The translations under genes and the position numbers were made by a program. From contig JAUYDU010000370.1 in NCBI GenBank assembly GCA_030691665.1, positions 1 to 36,773 on the forward strand: a DNA stretch of 36,773 bases, in the 5' to 3' direction. Source of the DNA: Chloroflexota bacterium (lineage in GTDB: Bacteria > Chloroflexota > Dehalococcoidia > SM23-28-2). The notes under the pieces are model-generated. The model did not search any database and was not told where the DNA came from. It saw only the letters and a program-made list of their open reading frames with translations. Position 1 is the first letter of the stretch, and every line of letters begins with the position of its first letter. Shown here piece by piece: positions 16,219-23,516 of the stretch.

Positions 16219-17078
16219 CGCAGCACCCGTTCGTTGCCCGGCAGGCGCGTCGCCCAGAGCATCGTCGCGTAGCCGATCGTCACGCTGGCCAGGCAGAGGG
16301 CCAGCAGCGCCTGTCCCACCGGCGACGAGAAGACGTCCAGGTAGCCGGGGTTGATGCTCCGCACGGCGACGATGAGCACCAGGGGCAGCGCCGCCACGAC
16401 CCGGGCCGACAGCACGTTCTTGGCTTGCTGCGCCCGCACCTCGCGCTCCACTTGCACCGCCTGTCGCACCGAGCGGCCCAACCCCTCCAGCACCGTGCTC
16501 AGGTTGCGGCCGCCCACCCGGTGAGCCATCACCAGTGCCGCCGCCACCGTGTCGAAGACTGGGTCGGCCAGACGTTCCTGGGTGCGGCCGACGGCTTCCT
16601 CGAAGCCGCTGAGCCGCAGGTCCCGCGCCAGCTCCCGAAAGGCTGGCCGGAGGGCCTCCGGGCCGCTGCGGGCCAGGGAGGCCAGCCCCTCTTCGACGCT
16701 CATGCCGGCTCGCACCGCCGCCCGCAAGGCGTCCACGGCGTCGGCCAGGGCCGCCTGAAGGACGGCCCGCCGGGCCTCGCGTCGCTGCCGGAAGTACCAG
16801 GCCGGCAGAGCCAGCCCGACCAGGAAGGCCGAAAGGGTCACCACCGGCCAGCCCAGGCCCATCTGAGCGACGGCCGCCGTCGCCCCACCGCTGGCGGCGC
16901 TCAGCAGCAGGAAATCTCGGCTCCCCACGCCCTCCACGCCCGCCTGGCGCAGGAACTCCTCCAGGCGCTCGGCCAGCCGATCGCCGGACGGCCCCGCCTC
17001 CCTTTCACGTCGGGCGGTGGCGGAGAGGTACATCAGGAGTACCCCGAGCCCCAACGTTAGCGACAACACCAGCGGCAC
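16209..17078 (-). CDS. tadB: Tad pilus inner-membrane platform protein TadB
   Basis: GTG 17076-17078 follows AAGGAGGAG 8-9 bases upstream. The 289 residues carry an N-terminal helix, a helix pair at about 58-95 and a final pair at about 225-280. The T2SSF domain includes DAVDALRAAVRAGMSVEEGLASLA and VFDTVAAALVMAHRVGGRNLSTVLEGL, typical of TadB. A 136-base gap separates it from tadA upstream, the largest gap in the operon. That gap holds phased direct repeats, suggesting an internal control point that would affect tadB and everything downstream. Confidence 0.92.
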   Translation of the reverse strand: MPLVLSLTLGLGVLLMYLSATARREREAGPSGDRLAERLEEFLRQAGVEGVGSRDFLLLSAASGGATAAVAQMGLGWPVVTLSAFLVGLALPAWYFRQRREARRAVLQAALADAVDALRAAVRAGMSVEEGLASLARSGPEALRPAFRELARDLRLSGFEEAVGRTQERLADPVFDTVAAALVMAHRVGGRNLSTVLEGLGRSVRQAVQVEREVRAQQAKNVLSARVVAALPLVLIVAVRSINPGYLDVFSSPVGQALLALCLASVTIGYATMLWATRLPGNERVLRWR

Positions 17079-17116
17079 GACCTCGTCTCCTCCTTGCCCT
17101 CAGGATGGCTCAGGCC

Positions 17117-17188
17117 AGTCCAATCCCAGTCCAATCGTTGGCACTGACGCCATCGAGTTGCTCCAATCCCAGTCCAATTTCAGTCCAA
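17117..17188 (-). promoter_or_regulatory. Phased 11-bp direct repeats upstream of tadB (candidate SARP-type operator)
   Basis: Reading the minus strand, TTGGACT occurs at 17182-17188 and 17171-17177 and TTGGAGC at 17160-17166, each 11 bases apart. TTGGACT occurs again at 17128-17134 and 17117-17123, also 11 apart. As a longer unit, a 17-base sequence TCCAATCCCAGTCCAAT repeats perfectly at 17119-17135 and 17162-17178. SARP regulators are known to bind heptameric direct repeats with 11-bp spacing, and this operon ends in a SARP-module gene. The match of spacing is seen; the regulator link is inference. Confidence 0.5.
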
Positions 17189-17214
17189 AGTCTTTTGCCG
17201 GCTCCTGCCACCCG

Positions 17215-18498
17215 CTACGCCCCTTCCCACGGCAGGCCCGCCGCCTGCACCCGCGCCGCACAGCGGGGCCGGATGCCCGTCCAGGAGAGCCGCCCGCCGT
17301 CGGCCAGCGAGAACAGCTCGCTGCCCGCCACCGCGTCCTCCTCCAGGCCGGTGACCTCGTACAGGCTGCCCACCAGGCGGCGGCCGCTACTGGAGTCCAG
17401 CCGCAGGTGCACCACCAGGTCGATGGCTTCGGCTATCATCTCGGTGACCGAACGCGCCGGTAGGGCCTCCTCAGCCATCATGGCGTAGGTGCGCAGCTTC
17501 GAGAGGGCCTGGCGGGGGCCGTTGGCGTGGATAGTGCACATCGACCCCTCGTGGCCGCTGTTCATCGCCGACAGCATGTCCAGGGCTTCGCTACCCCGCA
17601 CCTCGCCCACGATGATCCGCGTCGGCCGCATGCGCAGGGCGTTCTTCACCAGGCTGCGGATGGAGACGGCGCCGACCCCCTCCACGTTGGGCAAGCGGGC
17701 CTGGAGGGACACGCAGTCGGGGAGCATGGACTCCAGCTGGAGCTCTGCCGTCTCCTCGATAGTCACCACCCGCTCGTGTGCCCCGGCTATGGAGGCACCC
17801 AGGGCGTTGAGGCAGGTGGTCTTGCCGCTACCCGTGCCGCCGGAGATGAGGATGTTCAGCCCCGCCTGCACCGCTGCCTCCAGGAAGCCCGCCACTTCCA
17901 GTGTCAGGCTCCCCAGGCCCACCAGGTCGTCGAGGGTACGGGCCCGCAACAGGAACTTGCGGATGGTGACGTGCGTCCAGCGAGAGGTCAACGGCGGGAT
18001 GACGGCGTTCAGGCGCGAGCCGTCGGGCAGGCGGGCGTCCACCATGGGGCTGGTCTCGTCCAGCCGCCGGCCCAGGCCTCCCACGGCCCGCCGCACCAGC
18101 CGCAGCAGCTCGGCGTCGTCCTCGAAGAACACGTCGGCCAGGCGCTTGCACCCGCCCTCGATGGCGAACACGCGGTGCGGCCCGTTGACGATGATCTCCT
18201 CCACCGCCGGGTCGTCCAGCAGAGGCTGCAAGGGACCCAGACCGAGGATGTCGTCCAGGATGCGCTGGGCCAGCCCCTGGGGGTCTGCCAGCGGCGTCTC
18301 TCCCGCCGCCAGGGCGCGCCGGTTGAAGGCGTCGATCCGCTCGGCGACGATGCGCCGCACGCGCTCCACCTCGCCCGGGCCCGGCTCCGCCAGGGCGTCG
18401 ACGGCCATGACCCGGCGCAGCTCCTCCCGCACCTCCTCGCGCAGAGCTCGCTCCCGCTCCCTGCGGGCGTCTGGCTGCACCAGCCCCGAAATCGCCAT
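17215..18498 (-). CDS. cpaF: Tad/Flp pilus assembly ATPase TadA (CpaF family)
   Basis: ATG 18496-18498 overlaps the stop of tadZ in TGATG; a longer open frame upstream is only the shadow of tadZ. The 427 residues form a secretion ATPase of the VirB11/CpaF type. The N-terminal domain is at about 80-200 (LGPLQPLLDDPAVEEIIVNGP), Walker A is GGTGSGKT at 220-227, the Asp-box region includes VTIEETAEL, Walker B is RIIVGEVRG and the His-box is GHEGSMCTIHA. It is cytoplasmic and hexameric, and drives extrusion of Flp pilin through TadB/TadC. The C-terminal 60 residues follow the family pattern. Confidence 0.95.
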   Translation of the reverse strand: MAISGLVQPDARRERERALREEVREELRRVMAVDALAEPGPGEVERVRRIVAERIDAFNRRALAAGETPLADPQGLAQRILDDILGLGPLQPLLDDPAVEEIIVNGPHRVFAIEGGCKRLADVFFEDDAELLRLVRRAVGGLGRRLDETSPMVDARLPDGSRLNAVIPPLTSRWTHVTIRKFLLRARTLDDLVGLGSLTLEVAGFLEAAVQAGLNILISGGTGSGKTTCLNALGASIAGAHERVVTIEETAELQLESMLPDCVSLQARLPNVEGVGAVSIRSLVKNALRMRPTRIIVGEVRGSEALDMLSAMNSGHEGSMCTIHANGPRQALSKLRTYAMMAEEALPARSVTEMIAEAIDLVVHLRLDSSSGRRLVGSLYEVTGLEEDAVAGSELFSLADGGRLSWTGIRPRCAARVQAAGLPWEGA

Positions 18499-19754
18499 CA
18501 CGCTCTCCTGAAGGCCAGCCGCCAGCGCCGGCGCCGGCCTGCGCCTGCCCGCACCGCTGCTTCTCGACCGGCCAGTGCCGACGCGAGTCGGCGCAGCTCG
18601 CGCGCAGCGCCGCCGCCGACGGCCGTGAGCGGCACCTGTTCCCCCACCGCCCGCCCCGCCGCCTTGCGGTCCTCCGGCAGGGCCGCCAGGACGGGCGCGC
18701 CCAGGGCCCGCTCCACCTCCTCCGCGTCGTAGTGCTCGCGGCCCTCCCGCCGCTTGAGCACAATGCCGATAGCCTCTCCCTCGACGCCCAGGCCCTCGCG
18801 CAGGTAGCGCAGAGCGGCGCGGGCGTTCCATACCGCCACCAGGTCCGCTTCGCTCACCACCAGGATGCGCTCAGCCTGCCGAAGGAGCGCATCCGTGGCG
18901 GGAGAGGCTGCTCCGGCGATGGCGCAGCCGGCGTCGACCACCACGTCGTCGAAGGCCGACCCCAGCGCGGCGGTGGCCGCTGTCATCACATCTGCTGAAA
19001 TGGCCGACCGCTGTTCGGCGCGCTCTATGCCGCCCAGGACCATGAAGCCGGGCCCTTCTTGGAGCTCCTCGTCCAGGCGCCCGGCCCACTCGTTGGGCGA
19101 GGCGTCCTTCCCGTAGGCCAGGGCAAATAGCCCTCGCTGCGGGTCCAGATCCAGATAGGCCCCCACATTCCCGCCCCAGGGGTCGGCGTCCACCAGGACG
19201 ACCTCCCGTCGCCGCTCGGCCAGAGCCGCTGCCAGGCCGATGGCCACCGTTGTCTTCCCCGGCGCCCCCTTCCCGCTCACCACCGCCATCAGCCGCCCCC
19301 GAGGGGCATCGCCGTCACCGCCGGGCAAAGACCCCTGCATTCCTGCGTCCTCTATCTGCGCCGAGGCCGCAGGGGCACTGTACACCGGACCCCGCCTCAC
19401 CGCCGCACGCAGGGCTGCCGTCACGTCAGACGCGCTGGCGCTGGCCGGCACCAGGTGCGCCAGCTCTCCGTAGCGCGACACGTCCTGCCCGTCGGCGATG
19501 AGCACCAGGGGCAGGCGGGCGTCTCGCACGGCCGTGAGGACCGCGGCTGACAGACGGTGCAGGTCGCTCGAGGCGAGGGCTACGTCGACATCGGCGCCGC
19601 CGGCGCGCTCGGCCAGGGAAGGGCCGTCCAGACAGCGGCCGGCCACCACCAGGCCGTCGCCCGGCAGGCCCTCCAGCAGCCGCCGCTCCCGCTCGGCGTT
19701 GCCCACCGCCAGGAGCACGCGTATCGAAGGCTGATCGTCACTGGACGATGACAT
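18498..19754 (-). CDS. tadZ: Pilus localisation ATPase TadZ/CpaE
   Basis: The 418-residue protein has a receiver-like N-terminal domain (about 10-120) lacking clear phosphorylation residues, as is usual in TadZ. A MinD/ParA-type ATPase domain follows: deviant Walker A GKGAPGKTT at 161-169, a Walker A' segment VLVDADPWGG and VVVDAG. TadZ/CpaE binds ATP and positions the Tad machine, often at a cell pole. An Arg-rich tail ends the protein. Its stop overlaps the ATPase gene start, and it begins 19 bases after cpaB. Confidence 0.92.
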   Translation of the reverse strand: MSSSSDDQPSIRVLLAVGNAERERRLLEGLPGDGLVVAGRCLDGPSLAERAGGADVDVALASSDLHRLSAAVLTAVRDARLPLVLIADGQDVSRYGELAHLVPASASASDVTAALRAAVRRGPVYSAPAASAQIEDAGMQGSLPGGDGDAPRGRLMAVVSGKGAPGKTTVAIGLAAALAERRREVVLVDADPWGGNVGAYLDLDPQRGLFALAYGKDASPNEWAGRLDEELQEGPGFMVLGGIERAEQRSAISADVMTAATAALGSAFDDVVVDAGCAIAGAASPATDALLRQAERILVVSEADLVAVWNARAALRYLREGLGVEGEAIGIVLKRREGREHYDAEEVERALGAPVLAALPEDRKAAGRAVGEQVPLTAVGGGAARELRRLASALAGREAAVRAGAGRRRRWRLAFRRA

Positions 19755-19773
19755 CGTGTCATCACCTATAGGC

Positions 19774-20472
19774 TTAAGGGACCGCAGCCTGAGAAGAGGC
19801 CTCCGCCGGGGGCAGGAGGGCCAGGGTGATGTCCCAGTTGACGGTAGCGTGAGCGACTCGCTCGGCCTCCGAGCGAGGCACCAGCAAGGTGACGTTGGTC
19901 AGCCCCCGCTCCTCCTCTGTCTGCCCGCGGGAGCCAAGGGCGATGGATCCCGGCTCGAGGGAGACGTCGTAGACCACGGCCCGATCCAGTAGGGTGACCG
20001 TCTGGCTGTCGGGCTTCCCCTTGTCCCGCGTGGCCAGCACCGCCACGCCGTCGCCCGGGCGCAGTCCGGCGTAGACCGCGTCCGCCTCGACGGGCACCGT
20101 CATCGCCACCTCGTCGGCGCCGATCACCGGGCCGGAGGCCAGATCGGGCCAGACCAGCATCTCCCCAGCATGTACCGGACCCGCCGTCGCCTGCCCTACC
20201 GCGTCGTTCAGTCGGGCATCGGGGATGGCGAGCGAGGCGAGGCCGTCCTCCAGGCGTACCCGTGCCACCGCAAGGTCGTCGTTCTGGATCACGTGGCCAG
20301 CCGGGATCTCCCGGCTGGCCACCAGCACCGGCACGGTCTCGCGGGTTGAGCCCCAGAAGAGGAGCCCGCCGCCCACCGAGGCGACCACCAGGACCAGGCC
20401 CAGCAGCATACGGCCGTCGACCTTTCCCAGGCCTGCCAGCCGAAACCGCCGCCGAGCCGTGATGGTCGCCAT
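19774..20472 (-). CDS. cpaB: Flp pilus assembly protein CpaB/RcpC (SAF domain)
   Basis: ATG 20470-20472 gives 232 residues; the frame could begin at a TTG at 20529, but that is only about 6 bases after the predicted transcription start, so the ATG is preferred. A cytoplasmic basic stretch precedes one helix (about 22-40). A SAF domain follows, VLVASREIPAGHVIQNDDLAVARV, then the RcpC/CpaB region with LRPGDGVAVLATRD and TVTLLDRAVVYDV. In diderms CpaB works with the secretin RcpA; no secretin is encoded here, so in a monoderm it may organise the pilus passage through the wall. Confidence 0.9.
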   Translation of the reverse strand: MATITARRRFRLAGLGKVDGRMLLGLVLVVASVGGGLLFWGSTRETVPVLVASREIPAGHVIQNDDLAVARVRLEDGLASLAIPDARLNDAVGQATAGPVHAGEMLVWPDLASGPVIGADEVAMTVPVEADAVYAGLRPGDGVAVLATRDKGKPDSQTVTLLDRAVVYDVSLEPGSIALGSRGQTEEERGLTNVTLLVPRSEAERVAHATVNWDITLALLPPAEASSQAAVP

Positions 20473-20541
20473 GGCCCTCCCTGCCAGCCTGGATATGGAA
20501 AGCGAGAGGCTTCCCTCTGTGCCGAGCAAAGGGTGCCACTG

Positions 20542-20570
20542 ATGATAAACGGTAAAGCGAGGATTGTCAA
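20542..20570 (-). promoter_or_regulatory. Near-consensus sigma-70 promoter of the Tad operon
   Basis: On the minus strand TTGACA (20565-20570) is separated by exactly 17 bases from TATCAT (20542-20547). Transcription would start near 20535, about 63 bases ahead of the chosen cpaB start. It is the best promoter match in the window. Confidence 0.8.
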
Positions 20571-20632
20571 CCCTTGTGAACGAAATTTAATGAAATGTTT
20601 TCGGCACCGGCTTTTTGCGATACACTGAGATC

Positions 20633-20648
20633 GATGCTGTTGAGCATC
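20633..20648. promoter_or_regulatory. Inverted repeat in the cpaB/xre divergent region
   Basis: GATGCT and AGCATC flank GTTG, giving a perfect 6-bp dyad between the divergent promoter region and the XRE-type gene. It is a plausible operator for that regulator. Confidence 0.35.
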
Positions 20649-20776
20649 AAGAGCTGGCTGAGCGGAGCCAGCCACGACGGCGCGCCCAACGGCGAGATCG
20701 GGTCTCCGCTCCCCGACCCCGAGGGAGCTAGCCCGCCTCGCCGGATCGCCGGGCGCACAAAGGGGGGAACAGAACT

Positions 20777-21184
20777 ATGAGCACCACCCTGACAGAGAAG
20801 GTGGACCGCCTGTTCCGCACCTACCCCAGTCCCCGCGGGCGGGAGTACACCTACCGGGAGGTTGCTTCAGCCATATCCCAGCAGGACAGCGTCACCTTCT
20901 CGCCGGCCTACCTCTGGCAGTTGCGGACCGGCGTGAAGGACAATCCCACCATGCGCCACCTGCAGGCCCTGGCCCGCTTCTTCGACGTGTCGCCGGCCTA
21001 CTTCTTCGACGAGGAGCTCACGGAGTTCCCCGACGTGGAGGTGCGCCTCCTGGCGGCATCCAGAAGGGAGACGCTCCGCCGGATGGCCGTGACCCTGCTG
21101 GGCCTCAGCGACGAGAGCTTGAACGCCGTCCTCACGCTGGCCTGCCGGATGCGGCAACTCGAGGCCCTGCCATCGCCGGACTAG
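20777..21184 (+). CDS. XRE-type helix-turn-helix regulator, EspR-like layout
   Basis: ATG 20777 follows GGGGGGAACAGAACT. The 135-residue protein begins TLTEKVDRLFRTYPSPRGREYTYREVASAI and continues SPAYLWQLRTGVKDNPTMRHLQALARFFDVSPAYFF. It has an N-terminal arm plus helix-turn-helix arranged as in EspR and related actinobacterial XRE proteins. A C-terminal helical part (about 95-130, LLGLSDESLNAVLTLACRMR) probably dimerises. It is transcribed away from the Tad operon, 304 bases from the cpaB start. Control of the Tad promoter or its own is a reasonable guess from position only. Confidence 0.8.
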   Translation: MSTTLTEKVDRLFRTYPSPRGREYTYREVASAISQQDSVTFSPAYLWQLRTGVKDNPTMRHLQALARFFDVSPAYFFDEELTEFPDVEVRLLAASRRETLRRMAVTLLGLSDESLNAVLTLACRMRQLEALPSPD

Positions 21185-21201
21185 CCGCCGCGCCTGGCCG
21201 A

Positions 21202-21230
21202 CCGCTGCCTAACCGCTGCCTAACCGCTGC
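21202..21230. repeat. 11-bp tandem repeat
   Basis: CCGCTGCCTAA occurs at 21202-21212 and 21213-21223, followed by a partial copy CCGCTGC to 21230. It lies at the broken edge of the recombinase fragment. Confidence 0.75.
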
Positions 21231-21350
21231 GACCTCCACACCGTACAGCGCATGCTCGGCCACCACAACGTCGCCACGACCACCCGGTACCTCCACCTCC
21301 TCCTCAGCGACATGCAGGAGAAGATGCGGACCTTCAGCCCGATGGACAAC
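21225..21350 (+). pseudogene. Tyrosine recombinase (integrase) C-terminal fragment
   Basis: In one frame the bases from about 21225 read DLHTVQRMLGHHN followed by VATTTRYLHLLLSDMQEKM. This is the C-terminal signature of phage-integrase/XerD-type recombinases, with the LGHxxxxTTxxYxH block and the nucleophilic Tyr in RYLH. The whole N-terminal part including the first catalytic Arg is absent, and the sequence upstream is the 3' end of the XRE gene plus a tandem repeat. The frame continues to a stop at 21528-21530 without further similarity. It marks an old integration or deletion. Confidence 0.7.
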
Positions 21351-21493
21351 ATGACCCTAAGAAGCGAGAGGGAAGGGAAGAAGCCGGGGGGAACCTGGGA
21401 CCAGGCCGATGGCGGTCAGGTGAACAGTCGACTCATTGACACGCCCTGGACACCCGCAACATCGCCAAGTATGCCCACTGCCGCTCTTCGCAG

Positions 21494-21499
21494 TATAAT
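21494..21499 (+). promoter_or_regulatory. Consensus -10 box (TATAAT) before the Mrr-like gene
   Basis: TATAAT at 21494-21499 is 21 bases before the ATG at 21520. The matching -35 region (about 21471-21476) is poor, so the promoter call is tentative. Confidence 0.4.
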
Positions 21500-21519
21500 T
21501 CCTCGCAGAGGCATATCAC

Positions 21520-22407
21520 ATGGTGCGTGAAAGGCTCCTCTTCAAGACGTTCAAGGATCTTCGGCTGCGAGCTTCGAACGCACAATCGCATGTCGATCTC
21601 ATTCTGAACCTTGAGTCACTAGATCGCCACAAAGATCTCTTGGGGGCCCCGTCAACCGGCGTCGAGAGACGGCTTCTACTGACGGGCCTAGCCAATGTCT
21701 ACGGGATGGCGACGCACCTGAGGAAAGCCCTTCGGATTGGTTGGAAAGCCGGCATTGGTGCGATCCACTTTAACTCGACTGAAACGCTAATCATCGACCG
21801 TCAAGATGTTTGGCAGTGGGGGACAGGAGAGAGCCGAGCTCTTCCTGTTACAGGGAATCCGCATTCCGCCGTGCGTTCCTTTGACGCCATGTGGAACTAC
21901 TGGCGCTCCGTGAAGAGAATCGAGCCGGTGACCCAGGAACTGAAGCCATCCGCGCAGCTCCTCAAGGTGTCCTCGCATCAGTGGGATCAAATCGTTGCGA
22001 GTCTCAGTAAGAACCCTGGACTGCTTCATGTCATGTCGCCGAGAAGGTTTGAGGAATTGGTTGCAGAGCTACTTGAGCGAGAAGGCCTGCGGGTCAAGCT
22101 CACGCCGCCGCAGCGCGACGGTGGATTCGATATTTTGGCCTTTCTCAATACACCTTTAGGCGAGCATCTCTACTTGGTTGAGTGTAAACGTTGGGCGCCT
22201 CACCGAAGAGTTGATGTGACGATAGTACGTCAACTTCTCGGGGTGCTTCACCGCGATGAGGCTACGGCGGCCATGCTCGTTACTACATCGTCCTTCACCG
22301 TCGACGCTCGAAGGGAGGCGGATATCTTCCGGTATCGGCTATCCCTGAAGGGCTATGACGATCTGGTCAGGTGGCTCAGACTGCAACCGACTGGGCACAC
22401 CAAGTGA
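21520..22407 (+). CDS. Mrr-family restriction endonuclease-like protein
   Basis: ATG 21520 has a modest AGAGG site upstream. In the 295-residue product residues 172-290 form an Mrr-type PD-(D/E)xK nuclease domain. MSPRRFEELVAELLEREGL gives the first helix with Glu, GGFDI has Asp204, and LYLVECKRW supplies Glu221-Cys-Lys223. TTSSFTVDARREA and a C-terminal KGYDDLVRWL follow as in Mrr homologues. The first 165 residues are an unrecognised domain. Mrr proteins cut DNA, often when it is methylated, so this may be a solitary restriction or defence gene. Its base composition is lower in GC than the flanking Tad operon, suggesting transfer. Confidence 0.8.
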   Translation: MVRERLLFKTFKDLRLRASNAQSHVDLILNLESLDRHKDLLGAPSTGVERRLLLTGLANVYGMATHLRKALRIGWKAGIGAIHFNSTETLIIDRQDVWQWGTGESRALPVTGNPHSAVRSFDAMWNYWRSVKRIEPVTQELKPSAQLLKVSSHQWDQIVASLSKNPGLLHVMSPRRFEELVAELLEREGLRVKLTPPQRDGGFDILAFLNTPLGEHLYLVECKRWAPHRRVDVTIVRQLLGVLHRDEATAAMLVTTSSFTVDARREADIFRYRLSLKGYDDLVRWLRLQPTGHTK

Positions 22408-22657
22408 TAGAACTCCCTCTCGGCTGACTAGTGTCCTCTTGGGCTCAACGAACAAATTCAGGGCTGCCCGTCTCCACCCCTATCTGCCAGATTCACCCTG
22501 TCAGCAATCGTAAAGAGGGCAGTAATTACATGGCTGCTGGAGTTACCTAGGACAGTTTACGGAGAGCCTCCCTGGTGCCGCCCTGCAGCAGGACAGTTCG
22601 TTTCTCGCGATCCAAGGCAAGGAGAGCAATCCTTACTCCATAGACGAAGGGCGTCAT
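22408..22657. other. Intergenic stretch before the broken antitoxin
   Basis: No gene is supported in these 250 bases. An AAGGG lies 6-7 bases before the ATG at 22658. Confidence 0.35.
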
Positions 22658-22884
22658 ATGGCGAAACCGAGATTACAGGCAAGGGACAGGTCACCATCCC
22701 CAAGGACGTGCGAGAGCGCCTCGGGCTCCGGCCGGGCGACGAGATCGAGTTCGTCGAGGATCGAGCGGGGTTCCGCGTCCAGAAGCGGGTGCTGGCCTCT
22801 CCCTTCAAGAAGTACCGCGGTTACGTGAAGGAGCTGGCGGGATGTGATCCTGACGAGCTCCTGGACTACATGCGGGGTAGATAG
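22658..22884 (+). pseudogene. AbrB/MazE-type antitoxin, N-terminal frameshift
   Basis: From about 22672 the frame reads TEITGKGQVTIPKDVRERLG and RPGDEIEFVEDRAGFRVQK, an AbrB-type swapped-hairpin DNA-binding domain. A tail ending in GCDPDELLDYMRGR follows, usual in VapB-like antitoxins of this class, with a stop at 22882-22884. The only good start, ATG 22658 (AAGGG site upstream), is in another frame. One extra base between 22660 and 22672 would restore MAETEITGKG. No start codon is found in the correct frame nearby. It is either a real frameshift mutation or a base-calling error. Confidence 0.7.
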
Positions 22885-23078
22885 GCGCCGCCGTCGATAC
22901 CGTCCTCGAGGCCTGGCGCATCGACGACCAGTGGTGGCGCCTGCGGCCGGTGAGCCGGATGTATTACTCGCTCTCGTTAGAGGATGGGCGGGTAATGACG
23001 ATGTATCACGATCTCGTGAGCGGCGGATGGGCAAAGCAGGCCTATAGCAGTAAGTACCGCGGAGGCACGGATCAATGA
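22884..23078 (+). pseudogene. Small DUF6504-like protein, start unclear
   Basis: The frame reads VDTVLEAWRIDDQWWRL, then VSRMYYSLSLEDGRVMTMYHDLVSGGWAKQAY, and stops at 23076-23078. The pattern WRIDDxWWR...SRxYYxxxLEDGRxxTxYxDLVSGxW resembles small DUF6504-type proteins common near actinobacterial and Chloroflexota DNA-damage polymerase genes. No acceptable start codon lies between the upstream in-frame stop near 22878 and the conserved part, so either the 5' end was lost or a rare start is used. Its stop overlaps the start of the following gene in ATGA, so the two were once, or still are, coupled. Confidence 0.5.
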
Positions 23079-23515
23079 AGATATTGGTCTTCACTGAGGG
23101 AACCGCCACCAAACATCCGTCCCAGGAGCACTTTTTCGATGTCGCCTCTTTCGTTCCTACTGAGGGTACGGTCGAAAAGCTCACGATGTGGCGGGCACAA
23201 GGCGCTGAGATTTCCTACCTGACTTCGCAGCGTTGGAATGACAACCCCCAGGCGGTTGAGGCCACGCTGCGACGGTTCAACTTCCCAGCCGGGGAGCTCT
23301 ATTACCGCAGAGAGGGCGAGGACTATGTGGACGTGGTGAGACGGGTGTGCCCCGAGGTGTTGATTGAGGACGATTGCAGGAGCATCGGTTGGGAGGAAGT
23401 GATCACACCCAAGCTCAAGGCCGAGTGGGGGATCAAGGGCATCATTGTTCAGGAGTTCGGCGGTCTGGCGCAGTTGCCGGATGGCCATCAGGAACTGCTG
23501 AGAATGGCCTCGTGA
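23075..23515 (+). CDS. HAD-like hypothetical protein
   Basis: ATG 23075 overlaps the previous stop by 4 bases. The 146 residues start MKILVFTEGTATKH, continue with VEKLTMWRAQGAEISYLTSQR, and include ELYYRREGEDYVDVVRRVCPEVLIEDDCRSIG and IIVQEFGGLAQLP. The layout matches uncharacterised small HAD-superfamily proteins: motif II Thr/Ser in YLTSQ and acidic motif IV in IEDD. Motif I lacks the usual DxD, having TEGT instead of DxDGT, so classic phosphatase chemistry is doubtful. Its substrate is unknown. Confidence 0.65.
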   Translation: MKILVFTEGTATKHPSQEHFFDVASFVPTEGTVEKLTMWRAQGAEISYLTSQRWNDNPQAVEATLRRFNFPAGELYYRREGEDYVDVVRRVCPEVLIEDDCRSIGWEEVITPKLKAEWGIKGIIVQEFGGLAQLPDGHQELLRMAS

Positions 23516-23516
23516 G

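Noticed and set aside
18499..18831. Upstream extension of the CpaF frame
   Set aside because: It overlaps the tadZ coding region completely and is compositionally a shadow; the ATG in TGATG at 18498 is the natural start.
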